The translations under genes and the position numbers were made by a program. A DNA stretch of 45,013 bases, taken from positions 1 through 45,013 of the forward strand of contig JAKOVD010000014.1 in the NCBI GenBank assembly GCA_029782215.1, written 5' to 3'. Each line of letters opens with the position of its first letter. The stretch's first letter is position 1. This document shows, piece after piece, positions 26,652 to 34,081 of the stretch. The stretch comes from Chloroflexota bacterium. GTDB lineage: Bacteria; Chloroflexota; Anaerolineae; J102. The notes below the pieces were generated by a model. That model made no database searches. It saw only the letters and a list, made by a program, of their open reading frames with translations, and was not told the DNA's origin.

Positions 26652-27554
26652 ATGACCCTCTCCCTTTCGACCATGTGGATGCAGAACCGGGCCGACCGCG
26701 TCGTGACCTGGTATGGCATGGTGCGCCCGCTTGGTTTCAGTCAGATTGAGCTCAGCCACATCGTCACGCCGCCCATGCTCGAGGGCATGCACCCCGGCGC
26801 CGTACAGGTCAGCAGCATCCATTTCCCGGCCCCAACCGTGCCCCATCCTTCCAGCCCGCGGCCGGCCGACGACCTGCTCAGCAGCCCCGATGAGGGTCTG
26901 CGAGCCTGGGCCGTTGACCAAGGACGCCGGAGCATCGACCTCGCCGCCCGTCTCGGCGCTGCGGCCGTCTGCATTCACGCCGGTCGGGTCGACATACCCG
27001 GCCGTCTCGAATGGGTGCTGCAGCAGCGCTACCTGGGCGGCGCCTGGGGCCAACCGGTCTACCAGGAGGCGCTGACTGCCGTCCTGGAGGCGCGAGCGGC
27101 GGCTGCAGCGTCCCATCTCGACGCCGTGCGCCGCTCGCTGCAGGAGTTGGCGCTTTACGTCGGGTCCACCGGCGTGCGCCTGGGCATTGAGACCCGGCTG
27201 CACGTAGGCGAAATCCCCAGCCTGGCCGAGGCTCAGCTTCTCCTGCAGGAGCACGACCCGCACGTCCTGGGGCTGTGGCTCGACACCGGGCATGTCCAGG
27301 TCCAGTCGCACCTGGGCCTGCCGTCGCTGCGTGATTGGCTTGACGCCGCCGCCCCGCGCCTCGTCGGCGTCCACCTGCACGACACCCGCCGCCTGCGCGA
27401 CCACCTCCTCCCCGGCATGGGCGCCGTCGATTTTGACCTTGTCGCCGCCCGCCTGCCCGGCGACGCCGTCCGCGTCTGCGAATTCGACTGGTACTTCACC
27501 CCACCCGAAATCCTCACCGCCCTTCAATACCTCGCCAACCACGGTCTGAGCTGA
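26652..27554 (+). CDS. Sugar phosphate isomerase/epimerase-like TIM barrel
   Basis: A 300-residue AP-endonuclease-2-type TIM barrel as found in sugar isomerases and epimerases. Candidate metal ligands are His in 'VSSIHFP', His in 'VCIHAGR', Glu in 'RLGIETRLHVGEIPSL', Asp and His in 'LGLWLDTGHVQV', and His in 'VGVHLHDTRRLRDHL', in family order. The final 'PGMGAVDFD' with a following Glu ('VCEFDWYF') completes the site. Substrate is unknown. No SD is seen before the ATG. It is 14 bp downstream of the lipoprotein gene and followed by a heptamer-containing leader and a flavoprotein. The stop codon overlaps the first base of the heptamer array. Confidence 0.87.
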   Translation: MTLSLSTMWMQNRADRVVTWYGMVRPLGFSQIELSHIVTPPMLEGMHPGAVQVSSIHFPAPTVPHPSSPRPADDLLSSPDEGLRAWAVDQGRRSIDLAARLGAAAVCIHAGRVDIPGRLEWVLQQRYLGGAWGQPVYQEALTAVLEARAAAAASHLDAVRRSLQELALYVGSTGVRLGIETRLHVGEIPSLAEAQLLLQEHDPHVLGLWLDTGHVQVQSHLGLPSLRDWLDAAAPRLVGVHLHDTRRLRDHLLPGMGAVDFDLVAARLPGDAVRVCEFDWYFTPPEILTALQYLANHGLS

Positions 27555-27588
27555 GGTTGCAGGTTCCAGGTTGAAGGTTGAAGGTTCC
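27554..27588 (+). repeat. AGGTTGA-type heptamer array
   Basis: Five consecutive heptamers: AGGTTGC, AGGTTCC, AGGTTGA, AGGTTGA, AGGTTCC. It begins on the last base of the upstream stop codon. The same family recurs at 41491-41525 and, in reverse complement, near 38717-38734. Confidence 0.88.
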
Positions 27589-27645
27589 GCGCCGCCCACA
27601 GCAGGGCGACCACGAGGGATCGCCCCTATCGCCCGCCACCAACAC

Positions 27646-27670
27646 CTCCCTCACGGTCGGTGCTCTGAAG
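27646..27670 (+). repeat. Shared 25-nt intergenic block, copy 1
   Basis: Begins CTCCCTCACGGTCG and ends TGCTCTGAAG. It matches 41548-41572 in 23 of 25 positions. Both copies lie downstream of an AGGTTGA heptamer array and upstream of pyrimidine-rich heptamers. Confidence 0.85.
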
Positions 27671-27710
27671 TCACCTTTTCTCTGCTGCCTGCCTCCCTGC
27701 CCCCCGCTGC

Positions 27711-27752
27711 CTGCTATCTGCCACCTGCTATCTGCTACCTACCACCTGCTAC
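27711..27752 (+). repeat. CTGCTAT-type heptamer array before a start codon
   Basis: Six consecutive heptamers: CTGCTAT, CTGCCAC, CTGCTAT, CTGCTAC, CTACCAC, CTGCTAC. The array ends two bases before the ATG at 27755 and leaves no room for a Shine-Dalgarno sequence. Confidence 0.88.
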
Positions 27753-27754
27753 GC

Positions 27755-28921
27755 ATGACACGCGTCCTCATCATCGGCGGCGGCATCATCGGTGTCGCCA
27801 GCGCTTACTTCCTGGCTGACGCCGGCTTCCAGGTCCTCCTCCTGGAGCACGGCAGCTCGCTGGGCGGCCTCTCGACCGCGGCGTCGCTGCAGGCGCTGCG
27901 CGCCCAATTCAACGACCCGGTCAACATCGCCTGCATGAAGGAAAGCATCGCCTTCTACGAGCAGTTTGCCGAACGGTTGGACCTGCCCGGCTACGACATC
28001 GGCCTCCGCCAGCAGGGCTACCTCTTCGTCACGACCGAGCAGAGCGAAGTGTCGAAGCTGGAGCGGCGCGTGGCCTACCAACATGCACAGGGTCTCGCCG
28101 ATGTGGAGTTCCTGGATCAGTTGGACCTTCGCAACCGGTTCCCCTACCTGGCGCGGGAAGCGCTCGCTGCCACCTTCCGCCAGCGTGACGGCTGGCTGTC
28201 GGCGCACGAGGCGCTGCTGGGCTTCCGGCAGGCCGCCCGCCGCCTGGGCGCCGAGTTCCGCCTGCAGGCGCCGGTGTTGGGTTTCCTCCGCAGCGGCGAC
28301 CGTGTCACGGGCGTCGCCACCCCCGCCGGGAACCTGGAGGGCGATGTCGTCGTCATTGCTACTGGTCCTTTCGCTGCCGTGACCGCGCAGTTGGCCGGCG
28401 TCGAATTGCCCGTCTTCCCCGTACGCCGGCACCGGCTGGTCATCGGCGAACACGCCCTCATCCCTTCCTGGGCGCCCATGACTATCGACCATGATACGGG
28501 CGCGCATTGGCGGCCTGAGGGGCCCGGCGCTGCGCTGGCCTGGGCCGAGCCCGAAGCGTCTACCCCACCCAGTTTCGATGTCAGTCCCGACCCCCATTTC
28601 CCCTACCGTGTCCTCGAAGGCGTCTTCCGCCTCGGCCCCTTCTGGGCCGATGTGGCGAGCACCCTGCCCCGCAGTCAGGTCTTTCTGCACGCCGGCCAGT
28701 ATGCCGAAACGCCCGACCACAATCCCCTGGTTGGCCCCGTCCCGGGCGTGCCCGGGCTTTGGGTCAACGGCGGCTACGGCGGCCACGGCGTCATGATGAC
28801 GCCTGCCGGCGCCCGGATGCTGGCCAGTCTGTTGACCGGCGAGCGTCAGTCAGACGACAATCCTTTCGCCCCGGACCGCCCCTCCCTCAGCACGGGCGGT
28901 CACGAGCAAATGGTCATTTGA
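27755..28921 (+). CDS. FAD-dependent oxidoreductase of the DAO family
   Basis: A 388-residue flavoprotein of the D-amino acid/sarcosine/glycine oxidase superfamily. The N-terminal 'RVLIIGGGIIGVASAYFLADAG' is the Rossmann dinucleotide-binding motif, with Glu in 'VLLLEHG' to hold the FAD ribose. A second FAD segment near the C-terminus reads 'PGVPGLWVNGGYGGHGVMMTPA'. The likely reaction is oxidation of an amine or amino acid, substrate unknown. The ATG at 27755 is chosen because the flavin motif starts five residues later; the frame upstream to 27578 is low-complexity repeat translation. The immediate leader is the heptamer array, without an SD. Two bases separate it from the SH3b gene. Confidence 0.88.
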   Translation: MTRVLIIGGGIIGVASAYFLADAGFQVLLLEHGSSLGGLSTAASLQALRAQFNDPVNIACMKESIAFYEQFAERLDLPGYDIGLRQQGYLFVTTEQSEVSKLERRVAYQHAQGLADVEFLDQLDLRNRFPYLAREALAATFRQRDGWLSAHEALLGFRQAARRLGAEFRLQAPVLGFLRSGDRVTGVATPAGNLEGDVVVIATGPFAAVTAQLAGVELPVFPVRRHRLVIGEHALIPSWAPMTIDHDTGAHWRPEGPGAALAWAEPEASTPPSFDVSPDPHFPYRVLEGVFRLGPFWADVASTLPRSQVFLHAGQYAETPDHNPLVGPVPGVPGLWVNGGYGGHGVMMTPAGARMLASLLTGERQSDDNPFAPDRPSLSTGGHEQMVI

Positions 28922-28923
28922 GC

Positions 28924-29475
28924 ATGAACGGCGAGCCACTCTCCTCCTCCACCCATCGCGGGCCGCATCCCGTCCTGGCCGGTCTGACGGCGGGCCTGCT
29001 CCTGTTCTCCTTCACGTTATGTACGGTTCTCACGTTCATCGCGCCGGCGGCTGCCAGGCGGCTGAACGTGGCTGCACCTGAGAACAGTTGGACGCCCCCT
29101 GCACCCACAGTCCAGCCCGCACCCGTCGCAGAAATCGATCGCCTTCCCGTGCTCACGCCCCTCGCCCCGAGCCCTACCCCGGCCCCGGCTGCGACGTCCT
29201 ATCCTGTACCGGCCGGCCCCCACCAATTCAAGCTCGGCGACCGCGCCGTCAACGCGGCCGAAGTGGCCGTCAACCTGCGGCGCTCACCCGGCTATCTCAA
29301 CAAACCCGCCAGCGATCGCCTGGCCCTGGTGCCGGCAGGCGCCGCCATGACCATCGTCGCCGGGCCCGCCCTGGTCGATGGCCTAACCTGGTGGACGGTG
29401 AAGTGGAAGGACCAACAGGGCTGGATGGCGGAAAAAAGGGCGAGCGGAGGGCCGATCCTGGCCCCCGCTCGCTAA
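28924..29475 (+). CDS. Membrane-anchored SH3b-domain protein
   Basis: A 183-residue protein. Residues about 18-42 form a hydrophobic anchor ('LAGLTAGLLLFSFTLCTVLTFIA'-like, interrupted here to stay short), followed by a Pro-rich extracytoplasmic linker. The C-terminal domain (about 100-178) is SH3b-like: 'NAAEVAVNLRRSPGYLNKP', 'LALVPAGAAMTIVAGPALVDG' and 'LTWWTVKWKDQQGWMAE'. SH3b domains typically bind peptidoglycan or proteins at the cell surface. It starts two bases after the DAO gene and is likely co-transcribed. The 3' end converges with the Gln-rich lipoprotein gene, 19 bp away. The specific partner is unknown. Confidence 0.82.
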   Translation: MNGEPLSSSTHRGPHPVLAGLTAGLLLFSFTLCTVLTFIAPAAARRLNVAAPENSWTPPAPTVQPAPVAEIDRLPVLTPLAPSPTPAPAATSYPVPAGPHQFKLGDRAVNAAEVAVNLRRSPGYLNKPASDRLALVPAGAAMTIVAGPALVDGLTWWTVKWKDQQGWMAEKRASGGPILAPAR

Positions 29476-29494
29476 GGAGTCGCTTGCGCTGACC

Positions 29495-29752
29495 TTACTG
29501 GGGTGTGGGCAGCGGTGAAACTGGAGACTGGAAGGGAGTTGCCGCGCCCTGCTGCTGCGGCTGCTGTTGCTGCTGTTGGTTCTGCTGGGGCTGCTGTTCC
29601 TGCTTCTGCGCAGGCTGGAAGTTCTGCTGCTGTTGCACAGGCGTGGGTGCGACCGTGGGCTCCTTGTCCCCCTTGTCGCGACAGCCTGACAGGGCCATCA
29701 CCAGCGCCAGCAGGCCGATGACCAGGAAGACCCGTATCGAATAACCTTTCAA
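29495..29752 (-). CDS. Small Gln-rich lipoprotein with a TTG start
   Basis: 85 residues. The first 24 form a lipoprotein signal peptide ('IRVFLVIGLLALVMALSGC') with lipobox Ala-Leu-Ser-Gly-Cys, Cys24 being lipidated. The mature part starts with a charged segment, then is dominated by Gln and Pro (residues about 39-68) and ends 'SPVSPLPTPQ'. No folded domain is expected. The start is a TTG at 29752 with a perfect GGAGG eight bases upstream, downstream of a near-consensus promoter at 29811-29838. An apparent extension of this frame upstream to 30121 is excluded because it would begin before the promoter. No family is recognised. It could be a surface spacer or wall-associated peptide. Confidence 0.72.
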   Translation of the reverse strand: MKGYSIRVFLVIGLLALVMALSGCRDKGDKEPTVAPTPVQQQQNFQPAQKQEQQPQQNQQQQQQPQQQGAATPFQSPVSPLPTPQ

Positions 29753-29810
29753 GCGTTCAACCTCCGAAAAGACGTGCCCACCCCCATTGGCAGGATGGGA
29801 ATGTCCTGAG

Positions 29811-29838
29811 ATTATCACAGGGTTCGAAATGCTGACAA
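29811..29838 (-). promoter_or_regulatory. Predicted promoter of the Gln-rich lipoprotein gene
   Basis: Minus-strand TTGTCA (29838-29833) and GATAAT (29816-29811), each 5 of 6 consensus, are separated by 16 bp. Initiation near 29804 gives a leader of about 50 nt that contains the GGAGG site. Confidence 0.7.
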
Positions 29839-29891
29839 GGTGAGTGCGTGGGGCGTGCGCAGAGCGGTATTCACCGCCGCACATGCCGACA

Positions 29892-30899
29892 TCAGCCCGT
29901 GGACCTCGACCAGCTCTGATCCAGCCGGTACAACCGCTGCCGGAGCTGGGTGACCTCGCGATCGAGGCCGGGTTGGGCCGGCGCCGCCGCCAGGCGCCGC
30001 TTCGAGAACGCCAGCTCCGTGGCGGTGTGGCGCAGATCTGCTTCCAGGCGCACGGTGGCTGGATTCCTGCCTTGCAGCCGGCCCAACCAGGCGCCCCAGC
30101 GCGGAGCGATCGTCTGCGCAAGGTGATACCCTTCGGGGCTAAGCACCACCGGCACCTCGTCCGCCAGGTACGCGGCGATGTACTGGCGCTCGCGGCGCCA
30201 GGAGAGGGTGATGATCGCCACCATCAGCGCCAGACCGCCCCAGTTCAGCAGCATGCTGACCAGGACAAAAGGGGCGAAACTCGCCGCGCCCAACACACTC
30301 AGGTTGTGCAGCGCATGCGCCCACATCGCCGCCAGCAGACCCGCAGCCAGGACCATCCAGCGCCGGATGCCTGAGAAGCGCAGGAGGGCCAGCGCCGCGG
30401 CGATGCCCACCAGCGCTGAGTACCAGGCATGGTTGAGGCCAAACACCACGCCCCGCATGGCTGTCAGCGCCAGGAACTGCAGCCTGCTGTCCTCCATGGC
30501 CGATTGCAGAAAGTAGAGGAAGTTCTCGGTAAGGGCGAAGCCGATGCCCACGAGCGCACCGTAAATGATCCCATCCAAGAGCGAATCCACCTCGGTCGCA
30601 AAGAACAACACGACGGCCAAGACGGCCAGGCCCTTGACAAGCTCCTCGACGGTCGGCGCCACCAGCACTGTCTGCAGGAAGCTCCCGCCCTGGGCAGTTG
30701 CCAGGCCGGCAAGTGGGCGCTCCACAAGCACACTCGCCAGCACGGCCAACAGGACGGCCGGCACGGCGCCCCACAGAAACATGGTGAGCAGCAGCCACGA
30801 AGGTTCGCGCTCGTAGCGATCGCTCCACCAGATCAGGTAGAGATAGATCAGTGTGGGCACGGCCGCCGCCGTGAGAGCAAGCAGCACGACAGAGCTCAT
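29892..30899 (-). CDS. PrsW-family intramembrane metalloprotease
   Basis: A 335-residue polytopic membrane protein with about eight hydrophobic segments. PrsW hallmarks are visible: 'SDRYEREP' after the first helix, Glu85-Glu86 in 'APTVEELVKG', Glu125-Asn126 in 'ALTENFLYF', His157 in 'GLNHAWYS' and His195/His198 in 'WAHALHN'. The Glu and His residues are thought to form the zinc site. In Bacillus PrsW starts anti-sigma-factor destruction, but no anti-sigma gene is adjacent here, so the substrate is unknown. The C-terminal 100 residues are cytoplasmic and partly coiled. Its ATG overlaps the stop of the PHP gene (ATGA), so the two are coupled. Confidence 0.88.
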   Translation of the reverse strand: MSSVVLLALTAAAVPTLIYLYLIWWSDRYEREPSWLLLTMFLWGAVPAVLLAVLASVLVERPLAGLATAQGGSFLQTVLVAPTVEELVKGLAVLAVVLFFATEVDSLLDGIIYGALVGIGFALTENFLYFLQSAMEDSRLQFLALTAMRGVVFGLNHAWYSALVGIAAALALLRFSGIRRWMVLAAGLLAAMWAHALHNLSVLGAASFAPFVLVSMLLNWGGLALMVAIITLSWRRERQYIAAYLADEVPVVLSPEGYHLAQTIAPRWGAWLGRLQGRNPATVRLEADLRHTATELAFSKRRLAAAPAQPGLDREVTQLRQRLYRLDQSWSRSTG

Positions 30900-31579
30900 G
30901 ACGCGCTGGCCACCAGGCGCTTGTAGCGCTTGGCGAACTGCGAGTAAAGCCGCACGTGCCCACCGCTCAACCGCCCATCGATGGTCGCCCGGGCCAGGCT
31001 GCGCCGGAAGCTTCCGGCGTCCTGGAAGGGCGGCATCACCATCACCGCCGTGCCGATCTCGCGGGCCGAATGCGCGTCACTGCCGGCAGTGGCCAGCTTG
31101 CCGTGCTCCAGGGCCAGCCGGTTCGCTGCCTCGTTGTCCTCCCGCCGCAGGCAGCGGGCGTTGAAGACCTCGAGGGCGTCGACCTGGTCGATGATCGACA
31201 GGACGCCGTCCAGCAGCATGGCCGAGCCGCCCCGCAGCGAGTCCAATGGATGGGGAACGCTGATCACGGCGCCCTGCTCGCGCAGGCGGGCGATCGTCTC
31301 CTCCGGGGAGAGGCCCTTGGGAACTTCTTCCGTCACAAACCAGGCGATCACCTCGCCCTTGGTGGTCCTGATTTCCTCGCCCACGATCACCAGGTCCGGC
31401 GCCAGGCGCTGCACAGCCAGCGCACCGGCGATGTTGTTGTGCTCGGTAATGGCAATGCGGTCGATGCCGCGGGCGCGGCAAGCTGCCACAACCGCCTCGG
31501 GCTTGGTCAGCGCGTCAGGCGACGCCACGGTATGGCAATGCAGTTCCACACGCCACAAGGGTTCATTCATGATCGTCAT
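30896..31579 (-). CDS. PHP-domain metal-dependent phosphoesterase
   Basis: A 227-residue PHP domain protein. Metal-binding motifs occur in order: His14-x-His16 in 'VELHCHTVASPD', 'IAITEHNNI', a Glu in 'VIVGEEIRTTKGEV', 'SVPHPLDS' and 'AGSDAHSAREIG'. This layout is that of the small TrpH/RnaAM-like branch, whose known members hydrolyse nucleotide or oligoribonucleotide phosphoesters. The precise substrate is inference. Start at the first ATG (31579); an ATG three codons later is equally possible and neither has a strong SD. It is coupled to the prsW-like gene and has a predicted promoter about 110 bp upstream. Confidence 0.85.
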   Translation of the reverse strand: MTIMNEPLWRVELHCHTVASPDALTKPEAVVAACRARGIDRIAITEHNNIAGALAVQRLAPDLVIVGEEIRTTKGEVIAWFVTEEVPKGLSPEETIARLREQGAVISVPHPLDSLRGGSAMLLDGVLSIIDQVDALEVFNARCLRREDNEAANRLALEHGKLATAGSDAHSAREIGTAVMVMPPFQDAGSFRRSLARATIDGRLSGGHVRLYSQFAKRYKRLVASAS

Positions 31580-31697
31580 TCAAGGATCGTAGGGGTGGCC
31601 CCCCGTCGCCGCCGGTTCGAGATCGGCGGTCGGTGGGGGCGGCCACCGTGGCCTCCCGTTCCCTGTTGGAGGCAGGTTGGGGTGCGCACAGGGCACA

Positions 31698-31726
31698 AGT
31701 ATAGCGACGCCGGCAGGCCTGAGCAA
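31698..31726 (-). promoter_or_regulatory. Predicted promoter of the PHP-prsW unit
   Basis: Minus-strand TTGCTC (31726-31721) and TATACT (31703-31698) are 17 bp apart. The -10 is good and the -35 weak. Confidence 0.45.
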
Positions 31727-31751
31727 AGAGACCCACCCGGCGCCGTGCAGC

Positions 31752-31794
31752 CACAAACAACCACGCCGCCCCCAGGGTCGTGAGGGCGGCGTGG
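31752..31794 (-). terminator. Intrinsic terminator after the EF-G-like gene
   Basis: An 11-bp stem pairs CCACGCCGCCC (31761-31771) with GGGCGGCGTGG (31784-31794). On the minus strand it is followed by TTGTTTGT. It sits 28 bp beyond the EF-G-like stop and upstream of the PHP promoter, separating the two units. Confidence 0.8.
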
Positions 31795-31822
31795 AAAGGA
31801 CTCGTAACCGGAAGTGGCCGAC

Positions 31823-33898
31823 CTACTCTTCTTCTTCTTCCTTGCGATCCCGCTTGGCCGCATCGATGATACCCTGCGCCAGGTGCGCGGGCACGGCCTC
31901 GTAGCGCAGGAACTCGATGCTGTATACGCCGCGACCCTGGGTCATCGACCGCAGATCATTGGCGTAGCGCAGCAGCTCCGCGTAGGGCACTTCCGCCGTG
32001 ATCACGCTCTTGCCGCGGTGGCTGTCCATGCCCTGCACGCGTGCGCGCCGGGTGTTGAGGTCGCCGAGGATATCGCCCATGTTGGATTCGGGCACCGTGA
32101 TGTCCACACGGTAGATGGGCTCCAGGAACACGGGACCGGCGTCCATGAAGGCCTTCTTGAAGGCCTCGCGGCCGGCGATCTGGAAGGCGATGTCCTTCGA
32201 ATCGACAGGATGTTCCTTGCCATCGAACACGGCCACCTTGACATCCACCACGGGATACCCGGCCAGAACGCCGTTGTCCATCACCGACCGCACGCCCTTC
32301 TCGATCGAAGGTCCGAAGCTGGTGGAGACGGCGCCGCCGAAGACTTCCCAGACGTAGGTCAAACCAGTGCCCTCTACGCCCGGTTCGACGCGCAGGTGCA
32401 CCTCGCCGAACTGACCGGCGCCGCCCGTCTGCTTCTTGTGCCGGTGCATGGCCGAAGCTGTGCGGGACACGGTTTCACGGTAGGGCACCTTGGGTGTTTC
32501 GGTGGTAACGCTGACGCCGAATTTCTGCTTGAGACGGTTGACGGCAATGGTCATGTGCACGTCCCCTGTTCCCGCCAGGATGATCTGCCGGGTGCTGGGG
32601 TCGCTGTGCCAGCTCAAGGTCGGGTCTTCCTCGACAAGGCGGTTGAGCGAGGCGCTGATCTTGGCGGCATCCGCCTGGGTCGCCGGGCTGATGGCCACCG
32701 AGTAGAGAGGATTCGGGAACTGCGGTCCCGGAACGATCACGTGTGAGCCCTTGTCAGACAAGGTGTCGCCGGTGGCCGTCACGCTCAGCTTGGCCGCAGC
32801 CGCGATATCGCCGTAGCTGACCGCTTCCACGGAGAGCTGTTCCTTGCCGCGCAGGGAGAATACCTGGCCCATGCGCTCGTCGGCGTTTTTCTGTTCGTTG
32901 TGCAGCCGGGCGTCGGTGGGCATCGTACCGCTAAAGACGCGGAACAGCGTGATGCGTCCCACGAACGGATCGGCGATGGTCTTGAAGACGAGGGCCGCTA
33001 CGGGTCCGGTGCCGTCGTTATTCAGCGTCACCTCGGCATCCTTCACCTGGGCCTTGTAGGGGCCAGCCTCCACCGGTGAGGGCACCATGTTCAGGACGAT
33101 ATTCATGATCGCCTGTACACCCAGCTCATTGGTGGCGCTGCCGCAGAGAACGGGCACGACGCTGCCGGAGCGAATCGCCGCCATCAGGCCCGCGGAAACC
33201 TCAGCCGCGCTCAGCGACTCGCCCTCGAGGTACTTCATCAGCAGCTCGTCGTTGCTCTCGGCGGCCACCTCGACAATGGCCGTCATCGCCTCTTCCACGG
33301 CATCGGCCATGTCGGCCGGCACGTCGCTTGTCTTGCCGTCCCTGCCCAGGTACACCTTCTTGTCGACCACGGACACGACGCCCTTGAAGCCTGACTCGGC
33401 GCCCACCGGCAGCATCACAGGCACGAATCGGCCCGTCAGGGCCTCGCTTACCGATTCGAGCGCCCGCTCGAAGCTGGCATTGTCGCGATCCATCTTGTTG
33501 ATGTACACGAACCGGGGCCTGCCGGCATGCTCCAGGTACTGCCAGGCCAGCTCGGTGCCGACTTCAACACCGGCGACCGCATCCACCACCACGATGCCGG
33601 CCTCGGCCACGTGCAGCGCGCCCAGCACTTCGCCGACAAAGTCGGGATAGCCAGGGGTGTCCAGCACGTTGATCTTGTGACCCTGCCATTCGCAGGGGAT
33701 CAGGCTGGCGCTGATCGATTGCTTACGTTTGATTTCATCTTCATCCCAGTCGGCGGCGGTGGTGCCATCCTCGACGCGGCCCAGGCGATTGGTGCCGCCC
33801 GTGGCGTGCAGCATGGCTTCCGACAGAGATGTTTTTCCGGATCCGCTGTGACCTAAAAAGGCAATGTTGCGAATCTTGTCGCTGGGGTAAACCTTCAT
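31823..33898 (-). CDS. Elongation factor G-like translational GTPase
   Basis: A 691-residue EF-G paralogue with the full domain set: GTPase domain, domain II, EF-G III/IV and the C-terminal domain V. G1 is 'GHSGSGKT' (16-23) instead of the AHIDAGKT of housekeeping EF-G. G3 is Asp80-Thr-Pro-Gly-Tyr84, with Tyr where translation factors carry the catalytic His. G4 is 'NKMD' (134-137). These are marks of the EF-G-like group (T. thermophilus EF-G-2, mycobacterial FusA2), whose cellular role is not settled. GGAGG lies six bases before the ATG. A consensus promoter at 34047-34076 and an intrinsic terminator show it is monocistronic. No str-operon genes are nearby. Confidence 0.93.
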   Translation of the reverse strand: MKVYPSDKIRNIAFLGHSGSGKTSLSEAMLHATGGTNRLGRVEDGTTAADWDEDEIKRKQSISASLIPCEWQGHKINVLDTPGYPDFVGEVLGALHVAEAGIVVVDAVAGVEVGTELAWQYLEHAGRPRFVYINKMDRDNASFERALESVSEALTGRFVPVMLPVGAESGFKGVVSVVDKKVYLGRDGKTSDVPADMADAVEEAMTAIVEVAAESNDELLMKYLEGESLSAAEVSAGLMAAIRSGSVVPVLCGSATNELGVQAIMNIVLNMVPSPVEAGPYKAQVKDAEVTLNNDGTGPVAALVFKTIADPFVGRITLFRVFSGTMPTDARLHNEQKNADERMGQVFSLRGKEQLSVEAVSYGDIAAAAKLSVTATGDTLSDKGSHVIVPGPQFPNPLYSVAISPATQADAAKISASLNRLVEEDPTLSWHSDPSTRQIILAGTGDVHMTIAVNRLKQKFGVSVTTETPKVPYRETVSRTASAMHRHKKQTGGAGQFGEVHLRVEPGVEGTGLTYVWEVFGGAVSTSFGPSIEKGVRSVMDNGVLAGYPVVDVKVAVFDGKEHPVDSKDIAFQIAGREAFKKAFMDAGPVFLEPIYRVDITVPESNMGDILGDLNTRRARVQGMDSHRGKSVITAEVPYAELLRYANDLRSMTQGRGVYSIEFLRYEAVPAHLAQGIIDAAKRDRKEEEEE

Positions 33899-34046
33899 CC
33901 GTCCTCCAGACTGAGGTCAAAAATACCGCCGCAGACAGGGTTGCGGCAGATCATCGTGAGAGTTACAGGCATCATGCGGGCGCAAAAGGCCGAAAAATGA
34001 CCGCCCGCCCGGCGGCCAGTGCCGGGGTGCGGCGGCCAATCCTGCC

Positions 34047-34076
34047 ATTTTAGACCGATCCGCGCGTGCCTGTCAA
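34047..34076 (-). promoter_or_regulatory. Predicted promoter of the EF-G-like gene
   Basis: Minus-strand TTGACA (34076-34071, perfect) and TAAAAT (34052-34047, 5 of 6) are 18 bp apart. Initiation near 34040 gives a leader of about 140 nt. The -35 begins six bases past the stop of the upstream amidohydrolase gene. Confidence 0.75.
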
Positions 34077-34081
34077 AGCAA

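Noticed and set aside
29753..30121. Upstream extension of the Gln-rich lipoprotein to about 208 residues
   Set aside because: It would start before the near-consensus promoter at 29811-29838 and place a lipoprotein signal in the middle of the protein.
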